DNA of 64,000 bases. Source: Micromonospora saelicesensis (GTDB lineage Bacteria > Actinomycetota > Actinomycetes > Mycobacteriales > Micromonosporaceae). Position 1 is the stretch's first letter; every line of letters begins with the position of its first letter. Location: assembly GCF_900091575.1 (NCBI RefSeq), contig NZ_FMCR01000009.1, forward strand, positions 124,001-188,000. The letters run 5' to 3'. Below the pieces are notes generated by a model that worked only from the letters and a program-made list of their open reading frames with translations, made no database searches and was not told the origin of the DNA. The translations under genes were made by a program, and so were the position numbers. This document shows, one piece after another, positions 7,796 through 16,011 of this stretch.

Positions 7796-8284
7796 ATGCA
7801 GATAACCGCCGAGCACTGTCCCGCCCCCGTGCCGCCCCCGGGCTCCCGGGGCATCGACGAGATCCTGGCCGCCGCGCGGGCCCGGCTGCGCCGACTGGAC
7901 CCGGAGCGGGCGCACCTGGCGTACCGGGCCGGAGCGCTGCTGGTCGACATCCGCCCGGCCGCACAGCGGGCCGCGCACGGCGTGGTGCCGGGCTCGCTCA
8001 TCGTCGAACGCAACGTGCTGGAGTGGCGCTTCGACCCACGCTGCGCGGCCCGGCTGCCGCAGGCCGTCGACTACGACGTGCCGGTGGTGATCCTCTGTCA
8101 GGAGGGCTACACCTCGTCGCTGGCCGCCGCCGCGTTGCAGGACGTCGGCCTGCACCGGGCCACCGACGTGGTCGGTGGGTTCGCGGCCTGGCGGATCGCC
8201 GGCCTGCCGGCCCTCGGCCCGACCCCACTGCACCACCCATCTCCCCTCGCGTCCCCGGTCAACGCCGGCTGGGCGCGCCGCTGA
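7796..8284 (+). CDS. Rhodanese-like sulfurtransferase
   Basis: A 162-residue single rhodanese domain. It has the typical [26 protein letters not shown] entry, then the active loop CQEGYTSS with nucleophile Cys101, and a [14 protein letters not shown] close. The loop is six residues long, as in true rhodaneses that use sulfane sulfur. It follows the cysteine dioxygenase gene by 40 bases and is probably co-transcribed. It may dispose of sulfite or persulfide arising from cysteine oxidation; that is inferred from context. Confidence 0.85.
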   Translation: MQITAEHCPAPVPPPGSRGIDEILAAARARLRRLDPERAHLAYRAGALLVDIRPAAQRAAHGVVPGSLIVERNVLEWRFDPRCAARLPQAVDYDVPVVILCQEGYTSSLAAAALQDVGLHRATDVVGGFAAWRIAGLPALGPTPLHHPSPLASPVNAGWARR

Positions 8285-8334
8285 CCGTCACGCCACACCC
8301 GGCGTGGCGCGCGTACCGCCACTCAGGAGGCACC

Positions 8335-8880
8335 ATGTCCGTCGTCGCCATCCCCACGCGCCGCCACCCCGGCGTGCGCCCGCCGGCCCGTCCGCGCACC
8401 AGCCCGACCCTGACCATCACCATCGATCTCGTCCCCGGGCCGCTGAGCCCCCGGCTGGCCCGGCTGGTGCAGCTGCTCGGCGAGCTGGCCGAGTCGGGGG
8501 AGGGTCAACTGCGTGCCGTGGAGGAGCCCGTGTCGGGGCCGCGACCGGCCCCGCGCCCCGCCGCGCCGCCCGCCGCACCGGACCACGTCCGCATCCTGGC
8601 CGGCTCGCGGATGGTCCGCCAGGGCGACCGGGTCATCGCGCTGACCCGCATCGAGTACGAGCTGCTGCTGTTCCTGGCCGAGCGGCCCCGCCGGGTCTTC
8701 ACCCGCCTGCAACTGCTATCCAGCGTCTGGGGCTACGAGCACGCGGTGGCCCGGACGGTGGACGTGCACGTCCGCCGGCTGCGCGCCAAGCTGGCCGGCT
8801 CGGAGGTGGTCACCACCGTCTACGGCGTTGGCTACCGGCTGGCCGACGAGGCCCCGATCAGCGTGGATCACAGCAGCTGA
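8335..8880 (+). CDS. Receiverless OmpR-type winged-helix regulator (paralogue A)
   Basis: A 181-residue protein. Residues about 85-175 are an OmpR/PhoB-type winged helix ([54 protein letters not shown]). In place of a receiver there is a short N-terminal region with a beta strand ([11 protein letters not shown]) and a helix ([18 protein letters not shown]), followed by a Pro/Ala linker. It begins with a strong AGGAGG site. It follows the sulfur pair by 50 bases and may be co-transcribed. It is closely related to the next gene. Confidence 0.8.
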   Translation: MSVVAIPTRRHPGVRPPARPRTSPTLTITIDLVPGPLSPRLARLVQLLGELAESGEGQLRAVEEPVSGPRPAPRPAAPPAAPDHVRILAGSRMVRQGDRVIALTRIEYELLLFLAERPRRVFTRLQLLSSVWGYEHAVARTVDVHVRRLRAKLAGSEVVTTVYGVGYRLADEAPISVDHSS

Positions 8881-9127
8881 GCCCTGGTCCGGCGGCGATG
8901 TGACCGCCTGGTGAACCGGTCGGGGACCCCCGTAACGGGGCATCTCGACGACTCTGCTGTAATCATCAGGCCTCGTACGCAGAGCGAGCATCTGGCTCCG
9001 ATGTGTTCGTCAATTGTCACATTCATGCAACGCAGCCGCCTCTTGACCCTCGCCCAGGCGCCGGGAAGCATCGATGAAGCGGCGTCCCGGGCCGTGGGGA
9101 GATACCCGGACCAGCCCAAGGAGGACC

Positions 9128-9733
9128 ATGTCGGTCAGCCCCGCCTCGTCGCGCGCCGGATGGCATACGTCCCAGCCCGCGGTGCCCGGTCGACCTCCCG
9201 GCGGCCAGCGTCGCCCGGCGAACACCGCCGCGCCCGTGCTCACCGTGACGCTGTCCATCCCGCTGGCCTGTGAGGAGTCGCTGACCCCGGCGGCGCGCCG
9301 GCTGTTGGAGGCCGCTCGCGAGATGCTGGAGCGGGGCGAAGGCGTGATCATCGGCTCGGTTCCGGCCGAACGCCGCCCCGACCAGGCGCCCGCCAACCGG
9401 TCGCCGACCCGCCCGATCAGCCCGACCATTCCCGCCCTGCACATTCTCGCCTCGTCGCGCTCGGTGCTGCGCGACGAGGAGCCGCTGCCGCTGACCCGGC
9501 TGGAATTCGACCTGCTGCTGCACCTGGTCGCCCACCCGCGTCGGGTGTTCACCCGGCTGCAACTGCTCAACGCCGTCTGGGGCTACGAGCACGCCGGTGT
9601 GCGCACCGTCGACGTGCACGTGCGTCGGCTGCGCGGCAAGGTCGGCGTGGACGTGCCGCTGGTGACCACCGTCTACGGCGTGGGCTACCGGCTGGCCGAC
9701 GACGCCCGGGTCACCATCGACCGCAGCGGCTGA
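9128..9733 (+). CDS. Receiverless OmpR-type winged-helix regulator (paralogue B)
   Basis: A 201-residue paralogue of the preceding regulator. The winged-helix domain (about residues 105-195) shares long stretches with it, including [26 protein letters not shown] and [11 protein letters not shown]. The N-terminal region keeps the same order of a beta strand (VLTVTLSIP) and a helix ([17 protein letters not shown]), so the duplication covers the whole gene. The ATG at 9128 follows AAGGAGG. The 247 bases between the two genes hold an AT-rich patch (about 8950-9030) that probably contains its own promoter. Confidence 0.8.
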   Translation: MSVSPASSRAGWHTSQPAVPGRPPGGQRRPANTAAPVLTVTLSIPLACEESLTPAARRLLEAAREMLERGEGVIIGSVPAERRPDQAPANRSPTRPISPTIPALHILASSRSVLRDEEPLPLTRLEFDLLLHLVAHPRRVFTRLQLLNAVWGYEHAGVRTVDVHVRRLRGKVGVDVPLVTTVYGVGYRLADDARVTIDRSG

Positions 9734-9774
9734 CCGGCGGCACCCACGTAGCCGGCGCGGGGCAGGATGGTCCG

Positions 9775-10437
9775 GTGCGCATCCGCCCCATCTCGCCCGA
9801 CCTGCTCGTCACCGAGCTGACCGGCCGGCTGGCCGACGCGGCGACCCGCGCTGCGAGCGCCCTCGCCGGGCCCGCGCGGCTGCGGGTGGCCGTGGACGGC
9901 GCCCCCGCCGCCCGCGCCGACGAACTGGCCGCGGCGCTGGTCGACCCGCTGCGCGCCCAGGGCCACCCGGTGCTGCACGTCCGCGCCACCGACTTCCTGC
10001 GCCCCGCGTCGCTGCGCTTCGAGTTGGGGCGCACCAACCCCGACTCCTTCTACGAGGCCTGGGTCGACGAGGCCGGGCTGCGCCGGGAGGTGCTCGACCC
10101 GGCCGGTCCGGGCGGCAGCGGCCGGCTGCTTCCGTCGCTCTGGGACGCCCACGCCGACCGGGCCAGCCGCGCCCGCTACGTCGACCTGGCACCCGGCGGG
10201 GTCGTCCTGGTCAGCGGCTCGCTGCTGCTCGGCGGCGGCCTGCCCTTCGACGTGACCGTCCACCTGGAGCTGTCCCCGGCGGCGCTGCGCCGACGCACCG
10301 AACCGGCCCAGCAGTGGGCGCTGCCGGCCTTCGACCGGTACGCCGAGGAGGTCGTCCCGGCGAGCTTCGCCGACGTCGTGGTACGCGCCGACGACCCCCG
10401 CCGACCGGCGCTCGTGGAGCCCGGCGGCAACGACTGA
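9775..10437 (+). CDS. Uridine kinase-like protein with degenerate P-loop
   Basis: A 220-residue protein with the overall layout of the uridine/nucleoside kinase family: VAVDG near residue 40, HVRATDFLRPASLRFELGRTNPDSFYEAWVDE, and a later YVDLAPGGVVLVSGSLLL strand. The glycine-rich ATP loop expected after VAVDG (GxxGxGKS/T) reads VDGAPAARADELAAAL, with no Gly-Lys-Ser/Thr. It therefore probably cannot bind ATP in the normal way. It may be an inactive or repurposed member. The GTG start lies 41 bases after the preceding regulator. Confidence 0.7.
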   Translation: MRIRPISPDLLVTELTGRLADAATRAASALAGPARLRVAVDGAPAARADELAAALVDPLRAQGHPVLHVRATDFLRPASLRFELGRTNPDSFYEAWVDEAGLRREVLDPAGPGGSGRLLPSLWDAHADRASRARYVDLAPGGVVLVSGSLLLGGGLPFDVTVHLELSPAALRRRTEPAQQWALPAFDRYAEEVVPASFADVVVRADDPRRPALVEPGGND

Positions 10438-10457
10438 CAACAACCGAGAATTCGTCG

Positions 10458-10483
10458 GTTTGCGCGCCTGATCGGGCGGGTAC
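10458..10483 (+). promoter_or_regulatory. SigB/SigF-type promoter for the DksA-like gene
   Basis: GTTT (10458-10461), 16 bases, GGGTAC (10478-10483), about 120 bases upstream of the ATG at 10602. Confidence 0.55.
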
Positions 10484-10601
10484 TCGCCCGGCTCACAGAG
10501 CGCGGGTGATCGCCCGCGCACCGAACGCGACCGTGACCGGGGCCCCGCGCCGCCGGCACCCGGTTCACCTTGAGCCACAGGCCCAGGAAAGGCAGGCAGC
10601 G

Positions 10602-11000
10602 ATGCTCGTCCACGACACGGTCGGTACGACCCGGTCCCAGACGGAGATCGATCAGATCCGACAGTCGCTCCAGGCGCGCTACGACGAGCTGACCGCGGAG
10701 TACGACCAGGCGGTGCTCCAGAGCCAGGTGCTGCGGCTGGTGGAGGTCGGCGACACCGCCGGCGACGACCAGGCCGACAGTGGCACCAAGACCGCCGAGC
10801 GGGACACCGCCCAGTCCCTGTTGCGCACCATCCTCGACCGCCGCGCCCAGTACGAGCACGCCCTCGGCCGGCTCGAGGAGGGCACCTACGGCTGGTGCGA
10901 GGGCTGCTCGGCGGCGATCCCGGTGGAGCGGCTGGAGATCTTCCCGTCCGCCACCACCTGTGTGACGTGCAAGCAGACTCGCGAGCGGCGGGCGGCCTGA
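10602..11000 (+). CDS. TraR/DksA-type zinc-finger protein
   Basis: A 132-residue protein: a coiled-coil N-terminal half (about residues 10-90), then a C4 zinc finger formed by CEGC and CVTC (about residues 99-122). This is the DksA/TraR layout. Such proteins enter the secondary channel of RNA polymerase and alter initiation, often with ppGpp. The acidic tip residues of the coiled coil are not obvious here, so the effect on polymerase is unknown. The ATG at 10602 is chosen because upstream in-frame sequence overlaps the previous gene. A stress-type promoter precedes it. Confidence 0.8.
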   Translation: MLVHDTVGTTRSQTEIDQIRQSLQARYDELTAEYDQAVLQSQVLRLVEVGDTAGDDQADSGTKTAERDTAQSLLRTILDRRAQYEHALGRLEEGTYGWCEGCSAAIPVERLEIFPSATTCVTCKQTRERRAA

Positions 11001-11048
11001 GCCACCCCAGCGGTTGCCGGTCGGTCCGCGACACGATGGACTTCCACA

Positions 11049-11921
11049 ATGGGTGACATTCTCGTGGGCACCGCGTCCTGGACCGACCGCACACTGCTGG
11101 ACTCGGGGTGGTATCCGCAGACCGCCGACACCCCGGAGAAGCGGCTGGCCTACTACGCCCGGCAGTTCCCGCTGGTCGAAGTGGACGCCACCTACTACTC
11201 GCCGCCCGCCGAGGCGACCGCGCGGCTGTGGGCCGAGCGCACCCCGGCCGGCTTCACCTTCAACATCAAGGCGTTCAGCCTGCTGACCGGGCACCCCACC
11301 CGGGTCAGCGCGCTCTACAAGGACCTGCGCCCGGAGACCGACAAGAAGAACGTCTACCCCGACGACCTGCCCGCGCAGTCGTACGAGGAGGTGTGGACGC
11401 GCTTCTTGTCCGCGCTGGACCCGCTGGTCGAGGCCGGCAAGCTGGGCGCGCTGCTGTTCCAGTTCCCGCCCTGGTTCACCATCAAGCGGGCCAACAAGCA
11501 GTACCTGCTGGAGGTGGCGAAGCGCTGCGCGCCGCTGCGCCCGGTGTACGAGTTCCGGCACGCCTCCTGGTTCGACGGCGACAACGCCGACGAGACCCTG
11601 GCGTTCCTGCGCGAGCACAAACTGCCGTACGTCTGCGTGGACATGCCGCAGGGCCACCGCTCGTCGCTGCCTCCGGTGCTGGCCGCCACCGCGGACCTCG
11701 CGGTCATGCGCTTCCACGGGCACAGCGACAAGTGGACCAGCAAGGACATCCACGAGAAGTTCGGCTACCACTACTCCAAGCGGGAGTTGGCCGACTGGGC
11801 GCCGAAGCTGCGCGAGCTGGCCGATGAGGCCGGGCAGACCCACGTGCTCATGAACAACTGCTACCGCGACTATGCGCAGGCCAACGCCAAGACCCTCGCG
11901 GGTCTCCTCGACGTCGGCTGA
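11049..11921 (+). CDS. DUF72 family protein (first copy)
   Basis: A 290-residue TIM-barrel-type DUF72 protein. It has the family opening GTASWTDRTLL, then PLVEVDATYY, TPAGFTFNIKAF, LGALLFQFPPWF, YEFRHASWF and HVLMNNCYRDYAQANA. DUF72 proteins are widespread and lack an established biochemical role. Conserved acidic and aromatic residues line the barrel mouth. It differs clearly from the second DUF72 protein encoded at 12682-13458, so the two are old paralogues and not a recent duplication. Confidence 0.85.
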   Translation: MGDILVGTASWTDRTLLDSGWYPQTADTPEKRLAYYARQFPLVEVDATYYSPPAEATARLWAERTPAGFTFNIKAFSLLTGHPTRVSALYKDLRPETDKKNVYPDDLPAQSYEEVWTRFLSALDPLVEAGKLGALLFQFPPWFTIKRANKQYLLEVAKRCAPLRPVYEFRHASWFDGDNADETLAFLREHKLPYVCVDMPQGHRSSLPPVLAATADLAVMRFHGHSDKWTSKDIHEKFGYHYSKRELADWAPKLRELADEAGQTHVLMNNCYRDYAQANAKTLAGLLDVG

Positions 11922-12210
11922 CCTCACCCGATCCGGGTGGGGACGACTCACCCCACCCGTGGGGAGGGTGGACGCGGTGGGTACGGCCGCCCGTTGACGG
12001 CCGACGCCGGAGACGACACGGAGGTGACGGGGATGACGGTTCGAGTGGTGACGGATCGACGGCGTGGTGCCGTCCTGCACGTGGTCGGCACGGCCGACAA
12101 CGCCCGGCGCGCCCCGCAGGGCAGCCCGGTGCGGGCTCGCCGTGGCCCGGTGGGGCCGCCGCGCCGCGCCGACGACCGACGGTGGGACAGCACGGAACGG
12201 GGGTCGACCG

Positions 12211-12639
12211 ATGGCTGACTCGATGATCTCAGCGTTCGAGTCCTCGCTGGACAAGACGAACCTCATTCTCAAGGACATCGAGAACGCCTACGGCTGGCCG
12301 AAGGAACGGCGCAACCAGTCGTACGCGGCCCTGCGCACGGTGCTGCACCTGCTACGCGACCGGCTGCCGGTGAACGAGAGCGTGGAGTTCGCCCAGCAGT
12401 TGCCGGTGCTGGTGCGGGGCATCTACTTCGACGGCTGGGTGCCGTCCGACGTGCCGATCAAGCTCAACCGTGACGACTTCCTCTACGAGGTGCGGCAGGG
12501 CTTCCCGTACGACGCGGAGGGCGGCGCGGAGCGGGTGACGCAGGTGGTGCTGGACACGCTGCGCCGCCACGTCACGCAGGGTGAGTGGCAGGACGTGAAG
12601 GACACCATGCCCAAGGACCTGGCCACGATGATGCCGTGA
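12211..12639 (+). CDS. DUF2267 family protein
   Basis: A 142-residue all-helical protein with the DUF2267 pattern: AYGWPKERRNQSYAALRTVLHLLRDRLP, then QLPVLVRGIYFDGW and a C-terminal VLDTLRRHVTQGEWQDVKDTMP helix pair. The family is of unknown function; it often occurs near stress and envelope genes. The ATG at 12211 follows GGAACGGGGGTCG. The 289 bases upstream contain only a weak Arg-rich reading frame, not reported as a gene. The next gene converges on it across a strong terminator. Confidence 0.8.
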   Translation: MADSMISAFESSLDKTNLILKDIENAYGWPKERRNQSYAALRTVLHLLRDRLPVNESVEFAQQLPVLVRGIYFDGWVPSDVPIKLNRDDFLYEVRQGFPYDAEGGAERVTQVVLDTLRRHVTQGEWQDVKDTMPKDLATMMP

Positions 12640-12653
12640 CGGCCTGACACCGC

Positions 12654-12683
12654 GAGCCCGCCCGACCGTCGTCGGGCGGGCTC
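12654..12683. terminator. Bidirectional hairpin between DUF2267 and DUF72 genes
   Basis: Perfect 13-bp arms (GAGCCCGCCCGAC at 12654-12666, complement at 12671-12683) around a 4-base loop. The right arm touches the stop codon of the minus-strand gene. Confidence 0.75.
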
Positions 12684-13458
12684 AGTCGTCGGCAGCCTCG
12701 GCGGCGGTGGGCACCCGCGACACCGGGTGCCCGGCCCGTCGGGCCAGCGCGGCGAACGCCACGGCGTCCACGATCGCGGCCCCGCCCGGATCGTTGTTGA
12801 AATAGACGTACGCCGGCTCGTCCGCGCCGAAGGCGTCGGTCAGCCGACCCACCCAGGACCGCAGCGCGGCCCGACCGTAACGCGGCCACGGCCGCGCCCG
12901 CCCCTCGTGCAGCCGCAGGTAGCCGAAGTCGGTGGTGCGCCAACGGGGGGCGACCGGGCGGCCCAGCCGGTCCGCCCAGACCAGCGCGGCCCGACGCCGC
13001 TCCAGCACCGCCCGGGTGTCGTCGGTCCACCAGGAGGGGTGCCGGGGCTCGACCGCTACCCGCACCTGCGCCGGGAACAGTCGCAACGTCGCGTCCAGCG
13101 CCTCGACGTCCGCCCGCAGGTTCGGTGGCAGTTGCAGCAGCACCGGGCCGAGCCGGTCACCGAGCGCGGTGGCGCGGCCGAGGAACCGGGCCACCGGTTC
13201 CTCCGGGTCACGCAGTCGCTTAATGTGGGTGAGGTAGCGGCTCATCTTCACCGCCACGCAGAAATCCGCCGGGGTGCGCGCCCGCCAGGCGGCGAAGGTG
13301 TCCCGCTCGGGCAGCCGGTAGAAGGCGTTGTTGACCTCGACCGTGGCGAACCCGGCCGCGAAGTGCTCCAGCCAGAGCCGCTGCGGCAGCCCCTGCGGAT
13401 AGAAGCGGCCGCGCCAGTCCCGGTACTGCCAGCCGGACGTGCCCACCAGGATCACCAC
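12682..13458 (-). CDS. DUF72 family protein (second copy)
   Basis: A 258-residue DUF72 protein. Family blocks in order are ILVGTSGWQYRDWRG, VEVNNAFYRLPE, TPADFCVAVKMSRYLTHIKRL, LGPVLLQLPPNL, VAVEPRHPSWW and YVYFNNDPGGAAIVDA. The start is one of two adjacent GTG codons (13458 or 13455), giving the usual opening ILVGTSGW. The frame stays open for another 62 codons upstream, but that stretch has no family similarity. The function is unknown; it is the more typical of the two DUF72 proteins here. Confidence 0.85.
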   Translation of the reverse strand: MVILVGTSGWQYRDWRGRFYPQGLPQRLWLEHFAAGFATVEVNNAFYRLPERDTFAAWRARTPADFCVAVKMSRYLTHIKRLRDPEEPVARFLGRATALGDRLGPVLLQLPPNLRADVEALDATLRLFPAQVRVAVEPRHPSWWTDDTRAVLERRRAALVWADRLGRPVAPRWRTTDFGYLRLHEGRARPWPRYGRAALRSWVGRLTDAFGADEPAYVYFNNDPGGAAIVDAVAFAALARRAGHPVSRVPTAAEAADD

Positions 13459-13528
13459 CCCATCCTGGCACTCTCCGCCGCCGCTCGCGAACTGCCCGTG
13501 TCGCCCCGGTTCGGCGTCTACGGTGAGG

Positions 13529-13554
13529 GTTAGAGAAGATCGCGCGTGGGGTAC
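13529..13554 (+). promoter_or_regulatory. Weak SigB/SigF-type promoter for the repeat protein
   Basis: GTTA (13529-13532, one mismatch to GTTT), 16 bases, GGGTAC (13549-13554), about 58 bases before the ATG at 13613. Confidence 0.4.
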
Positions 13555-13612
13555 CACCCGCAGCACGACGGACCCCGGCGTACGGCGGGGCGGCACACCC
13601 GAGGGAGTACCG

Positions 13613-13918
13613 ATGGCACTCAACGATGACGACATGCAGACCACTGGCGGCGGCGGCGCGGAGGGTCCGGCCGACGGCGGCGCGACCCCCGGTCAGCACG
13701 ACGGTGGCGCCGATGGTGGTGCGGAGGGTCCCGCCGACGGTGGTGCCACCCCGGGTCAGCACGACGGTGGCGCCGACGGCAGCGCGGAGGGTCCCGCCGA
13801 CGGCGGTGCCACCCCCGGTCAGCACGACGGTGGCGCTGACGGTGGTGCGGAGGGTCCCGCCGACGGTGGCGCCACTCCGGGCCAGCAGGACGGTGGCGCT
13901 GACGGCAGCGCCCGGTAG
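13613..13918 (+). CDS. Asp/Gly-rich tandem-repeat protein (BatC-like)
   Basis: A 101-residue protein made of a 16-residue leader (MALNDDDMQTTGGGG...) and four near-identical 21-residue units of the form AEGPADGGATPGQHDGGADG plus G or S. The last unit has Gln where the others have His. It has no hydrophobic core, is strongly acidic and is probably unfolded. Similar proteins are labelled BatC in actinobacterial genomes; the function is unknown. It ends 9 bases before the JmjC oxygenase gene, so the two are translationally coupled. The leader plus repeated core resembles the precursor layout of modified peptides. Confidence 0.7.
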   Translation: MALNDDDMQTTGGGGAEGPADGGATPGQHDGGADGGAEGPADGGATPGQHDGGADGSAEGPADGGATPGQHDGGADGGAEGPADGGATPGQQDGGADGSAR

Positions 13919-13927
13919 CGGCTCGCC

Positions 13928-15205
13928 ATGACCTACCTCGACCCGCCGGGCGGCCACCACGGCCGCCCGGCGGTTCCGTCCGCCGAGGCCACCGCGGCGC
14001 TGGCCCGCTGCGTCTCGGTCGAACCGGCCAAGTTCGCCGCCGCCCACTGGGGGCACACGCCGCTGCTGTCCCGCGCCGCCGAACTGCCCGACCCGGCCGG
14101 CTTCACCGACCTGCTCAGCCCCGCCGACGCCGACGAGCTGCTGAGCCGGCGCGGCCTGCGTACCCCGTTCCTGCGCGTCGCCAAGGACGGCCAGTTGGTC
14201 GCGGCGTCGCGCTGGACCGGCGGCGGCGGCGCGGGCGCCGAGATTGGCGACCAGGTCCTCGACGAGCGGGTCCTGGAGCAGTACGCGTCCGGGGCCACCC
14301 TGGTGTTGCAGGGGCTGCACCGGATCTGGCCGCCGCTCGTCGACTTCGCCCGCGACCTGGGCCTCGCGCTCAACCAGCCGTTGCAGATCAACGCCTACCT
14401 CACCCCGGCCGGCAGCCAGGGCTTCGCCACCCACTACGACACCCACGACGTGTTCGTGCTCCAGGTCGACGGCCGCAAGCACTGGCGGATCCACCCACCG
14501 GTGCTGCCCGACCCGCTGGAGAAGCAGCAGTGGGGTGGGCGCGCCGACGAGGTCGCTGCCACCGCGCAGGGGCCGGCCGCGCTGGACGTGGTGCTCGCCC
14601 CCGGTGACGCCCTCTACCTGCCCCGGGGGTGGCTGCACAGCGCGCAGGCACAGGACGCCAGCTCGCTGCACCTGACCGTGGGCATCCGCGCGCTCACCCG
14701 CTACGCCCTGGTCGAGGAGTTGTTGGCGCTGTCCGCCGAGGACCAGCGGCTGCGGGCCAGCCTGCCGTTCGGCACCGACGTCGCCGACCCGGACGCCATC
14801 GAGCCGGAGCTGACCGAGACCGTGGAGGCGTTGCGGGACTGGCTGCTGCGCGCCGACCCGGGCGCGGTCGCCGCGCGACTGCGGCAGCGGGCCTGGCCGG
14901 CGGCCCGCCCCGCGCCGATCCGACCGCTCGCCCAGGCCGACGCGCTGGCCACCCTGGACGCCGACTCACGGGTCACAGTGCGTCCCGGCCTGCGCTGGCA
15001 GCTGGTGCCACACGATTCGGACACGGTGGCGCTGCGGCTCTTCGACCGCACCATCACCCTTCCGGCGAGCTGCGAACCGGCCGCCCGCGCGCTGCTCACC
15101 GGCACTGTCACCCGCGTCGGTGACCTGCCCGGCCTGCCCGACGACGCCGACCGGGTCACCCTGACCCGCAGACTGCTCCGCGAGGCCGTGCTCGTCCCGG
15201 CCTGA
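13928..15205 (+). CDS. JmjC-domain (cupin_4) 2-oxoglutarate oxygenase
   Basis: A 425-residue protein of the cupin_4/JmjC group, which includes the ribosomal arginine and histidine hydroxylases (YcfD, MINA53, NO66). The iron triad is His169 and Asp171 (ATHYDTHDVFVLQV) with His237 (LPRGWLHSAQ). Lys184 in DGRKHWRI is a plausible 2-oxoglutarate contact. A C-terminal winged-helix-like part (about 330-425) is typical of the group. It follows the repeat protein by 9 bases without its own clear ribosome-binding site. The substrate may be a ribosomal protein, as in relatives, or the adjacent His-containing repeat protein; the latter is a hypothesis. Confidence 0.85.
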   Translation: MTYLDPPGGHHGRPAVPSAEATAALARCVSVEPAKFAAAHWGHTPLLSRAAELPDPAGFTDLLSPADADELLSRRGLRTPFLRVAKDGQLVAASRWTGGGGAGAEIGDQVLDERVLEQYASGATLVLQGLHRIWPPLVDFARDLGLALNQPLQINAYLTPAGSQGFATHYDTHDVFVLQVDGRKHWRIHPPVLPDPLEKQQWGGRADEVAATAQGPAALDVVLAPGDALYLPRGWLHSAQAQDASSLHLTVGIRALTRYALVEELLALSAEDQRLRASLPFGTDVADPDAIEPELTETVEALRDWLLRADPGAVAARLRQRAWPAARPAPIRPLAQADALATLDADSRVTVRPGLRWQLVPHDSDTVALRLFDRTITLPASCEPAARALLTGTVTRVGDLPGLPDDADRVTLTRRLLREAVLVPA

Positions 15206-15243
15206 GCCGGCGGCGCGCCGACCGTCCCGGCCGGGTGGGCCAG

Positions 15244-15320
15244 CGCGATCTTGCATTTTCTGTGGCTGATTCGTCCGCTCTTGCGCCTTGTGTCGCCGCA
15301 GAAACTGCAAGATCGACGGG
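15244..15320. repeat. Intergenic palindrome, copy 2 of the GATCTTGC family
   Basis: The core runs from GATCTTGC at 15247 to GCAAGATC ending at 15314, 68 bp. Arms of about 18 bases match with one mismatch; the interior is unrelated to the other copies. It lies between the convergent JmjC and FtsK-operon genes. Confidence 0.75.
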
Positions 15321-15348
15321 TCGAGCGGCGGGACCCACCGCGCGTGGG

Positions 15349-16011
15349 TCAGCGGCCGAGGATCAGCAGCAGCACTGTGGTCAGCAGACCGGCGCCGAGG
15401 ACCACAGTGATCGGTCGGGGGCCGAGCACCGCGTGCCGGCGGTCCGCCAGCACCCGGGCCGGCACCAGGCCCACCAACGGCCCGAGCAGCGTCACCACCA
15501 ACGCCAGCACCGGTAGTCCGACCGCCAGGTCCCCGCCGTACCCGACGCCGAGCGCGCGGGCCCCGGCGCCCAGCGCGTACGCCAGCACACCGCCGGCCAC
15601 CCCGCAGAGCGCCAGCAGCGGGTTGACCGAGCCCGGCAGCTCGCCCGGCTGACCGGCCCGGTCGAGCAGGTCACGGGCCTTGGCGAGCAGCAGCAACGGG
15701 TCGGTGGCCCCGACGCCGTTCGCCGGGGCGGGCGGGCCACCGAGGCGGCGGGCACCGAGGCGCGAGCGGACCTGCTGCCACAGGTGGGCGACCTCGGCGT
15801 CGACCCGTTCCTGCTGCTCACGGGCGGCGACCAGCTCCTCCTCGGCGCTTCGGAGCTGCTCGGCCGCCTCGGCGACGGCCCGCTCGGCGGCAACGCACTG
15901 CCGCTCGTGCCAGGTGTGCGCCTCGGCGCGCTGCTCGCGCACCCGCGCGGTGAGGTCGGCCAGCCGCCGCAGCTGGGCCGCGTACGTCTCGCTGGTCACC
16001 GGTTCGTTCAT
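15349..16011 (-). CDS. Coiled-coil membrane protein of the FtsK-type operon
   Basis: A 220-residue protein. Residues about 10-85 form a long charged coiled coil. Three hydrophobic segments follow (about 131-150, 161-183 and 200-219), which should anchor it in the membrane. I do not recognise a family. Its ATG overlaps the stop of the FtsK-type ATPase gene by four bases (ATGA), so the two are translationally coupled. It could be the membrane anchor or channel partner for the otherwise soluble ATPase; that is inferred from operon order. Confidence 0.75.
   Translation of the reverse strand: MNEPVTSETYAAQLRRLADLTARVREQRAEAHTWHERQCVAAERAVAEAAEQLRSAEEELVAAREQQERVDAEVAHLWQQVRSRLGARRLGGPPAPANGVGATDPLLLLAKARDLLDRAGQPGELPGSVNPLLALCGVAGGVLAYALGAGARALGVGYGGDLAVGLPVLALVVTLLGPLVGLVPARVLADRRHAVLGPRPITVVLGAGLLTTVLLLILGR

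Noticed and set aside
8285-8320. Terminator between the rhodanese and the first winged-helix gene
   Set aside because: The CGCCAC/GTGGCG hairpin is only 6 bp long with no T-rich tail, so read-through into the regulator gene is just as likely.
11970-11984. GGGTAC as another stress-type promoter before DUF2267
   Set aside because: The region 16 bases upstream reads GTGG and does not match GTTT well enough.
11937-12218. Small plus-strand frame before DUF2267
   Set aside because: It is Arg-rich, lacks a good ribosome-binding site and any family similarity, and overlaps the DUF2267 start.
13660-13915. Possible CRISPR-like or satellite array
   Set aside because: The 63-bp units are contiguous without spacers and encode an in-frame repeated peptide.
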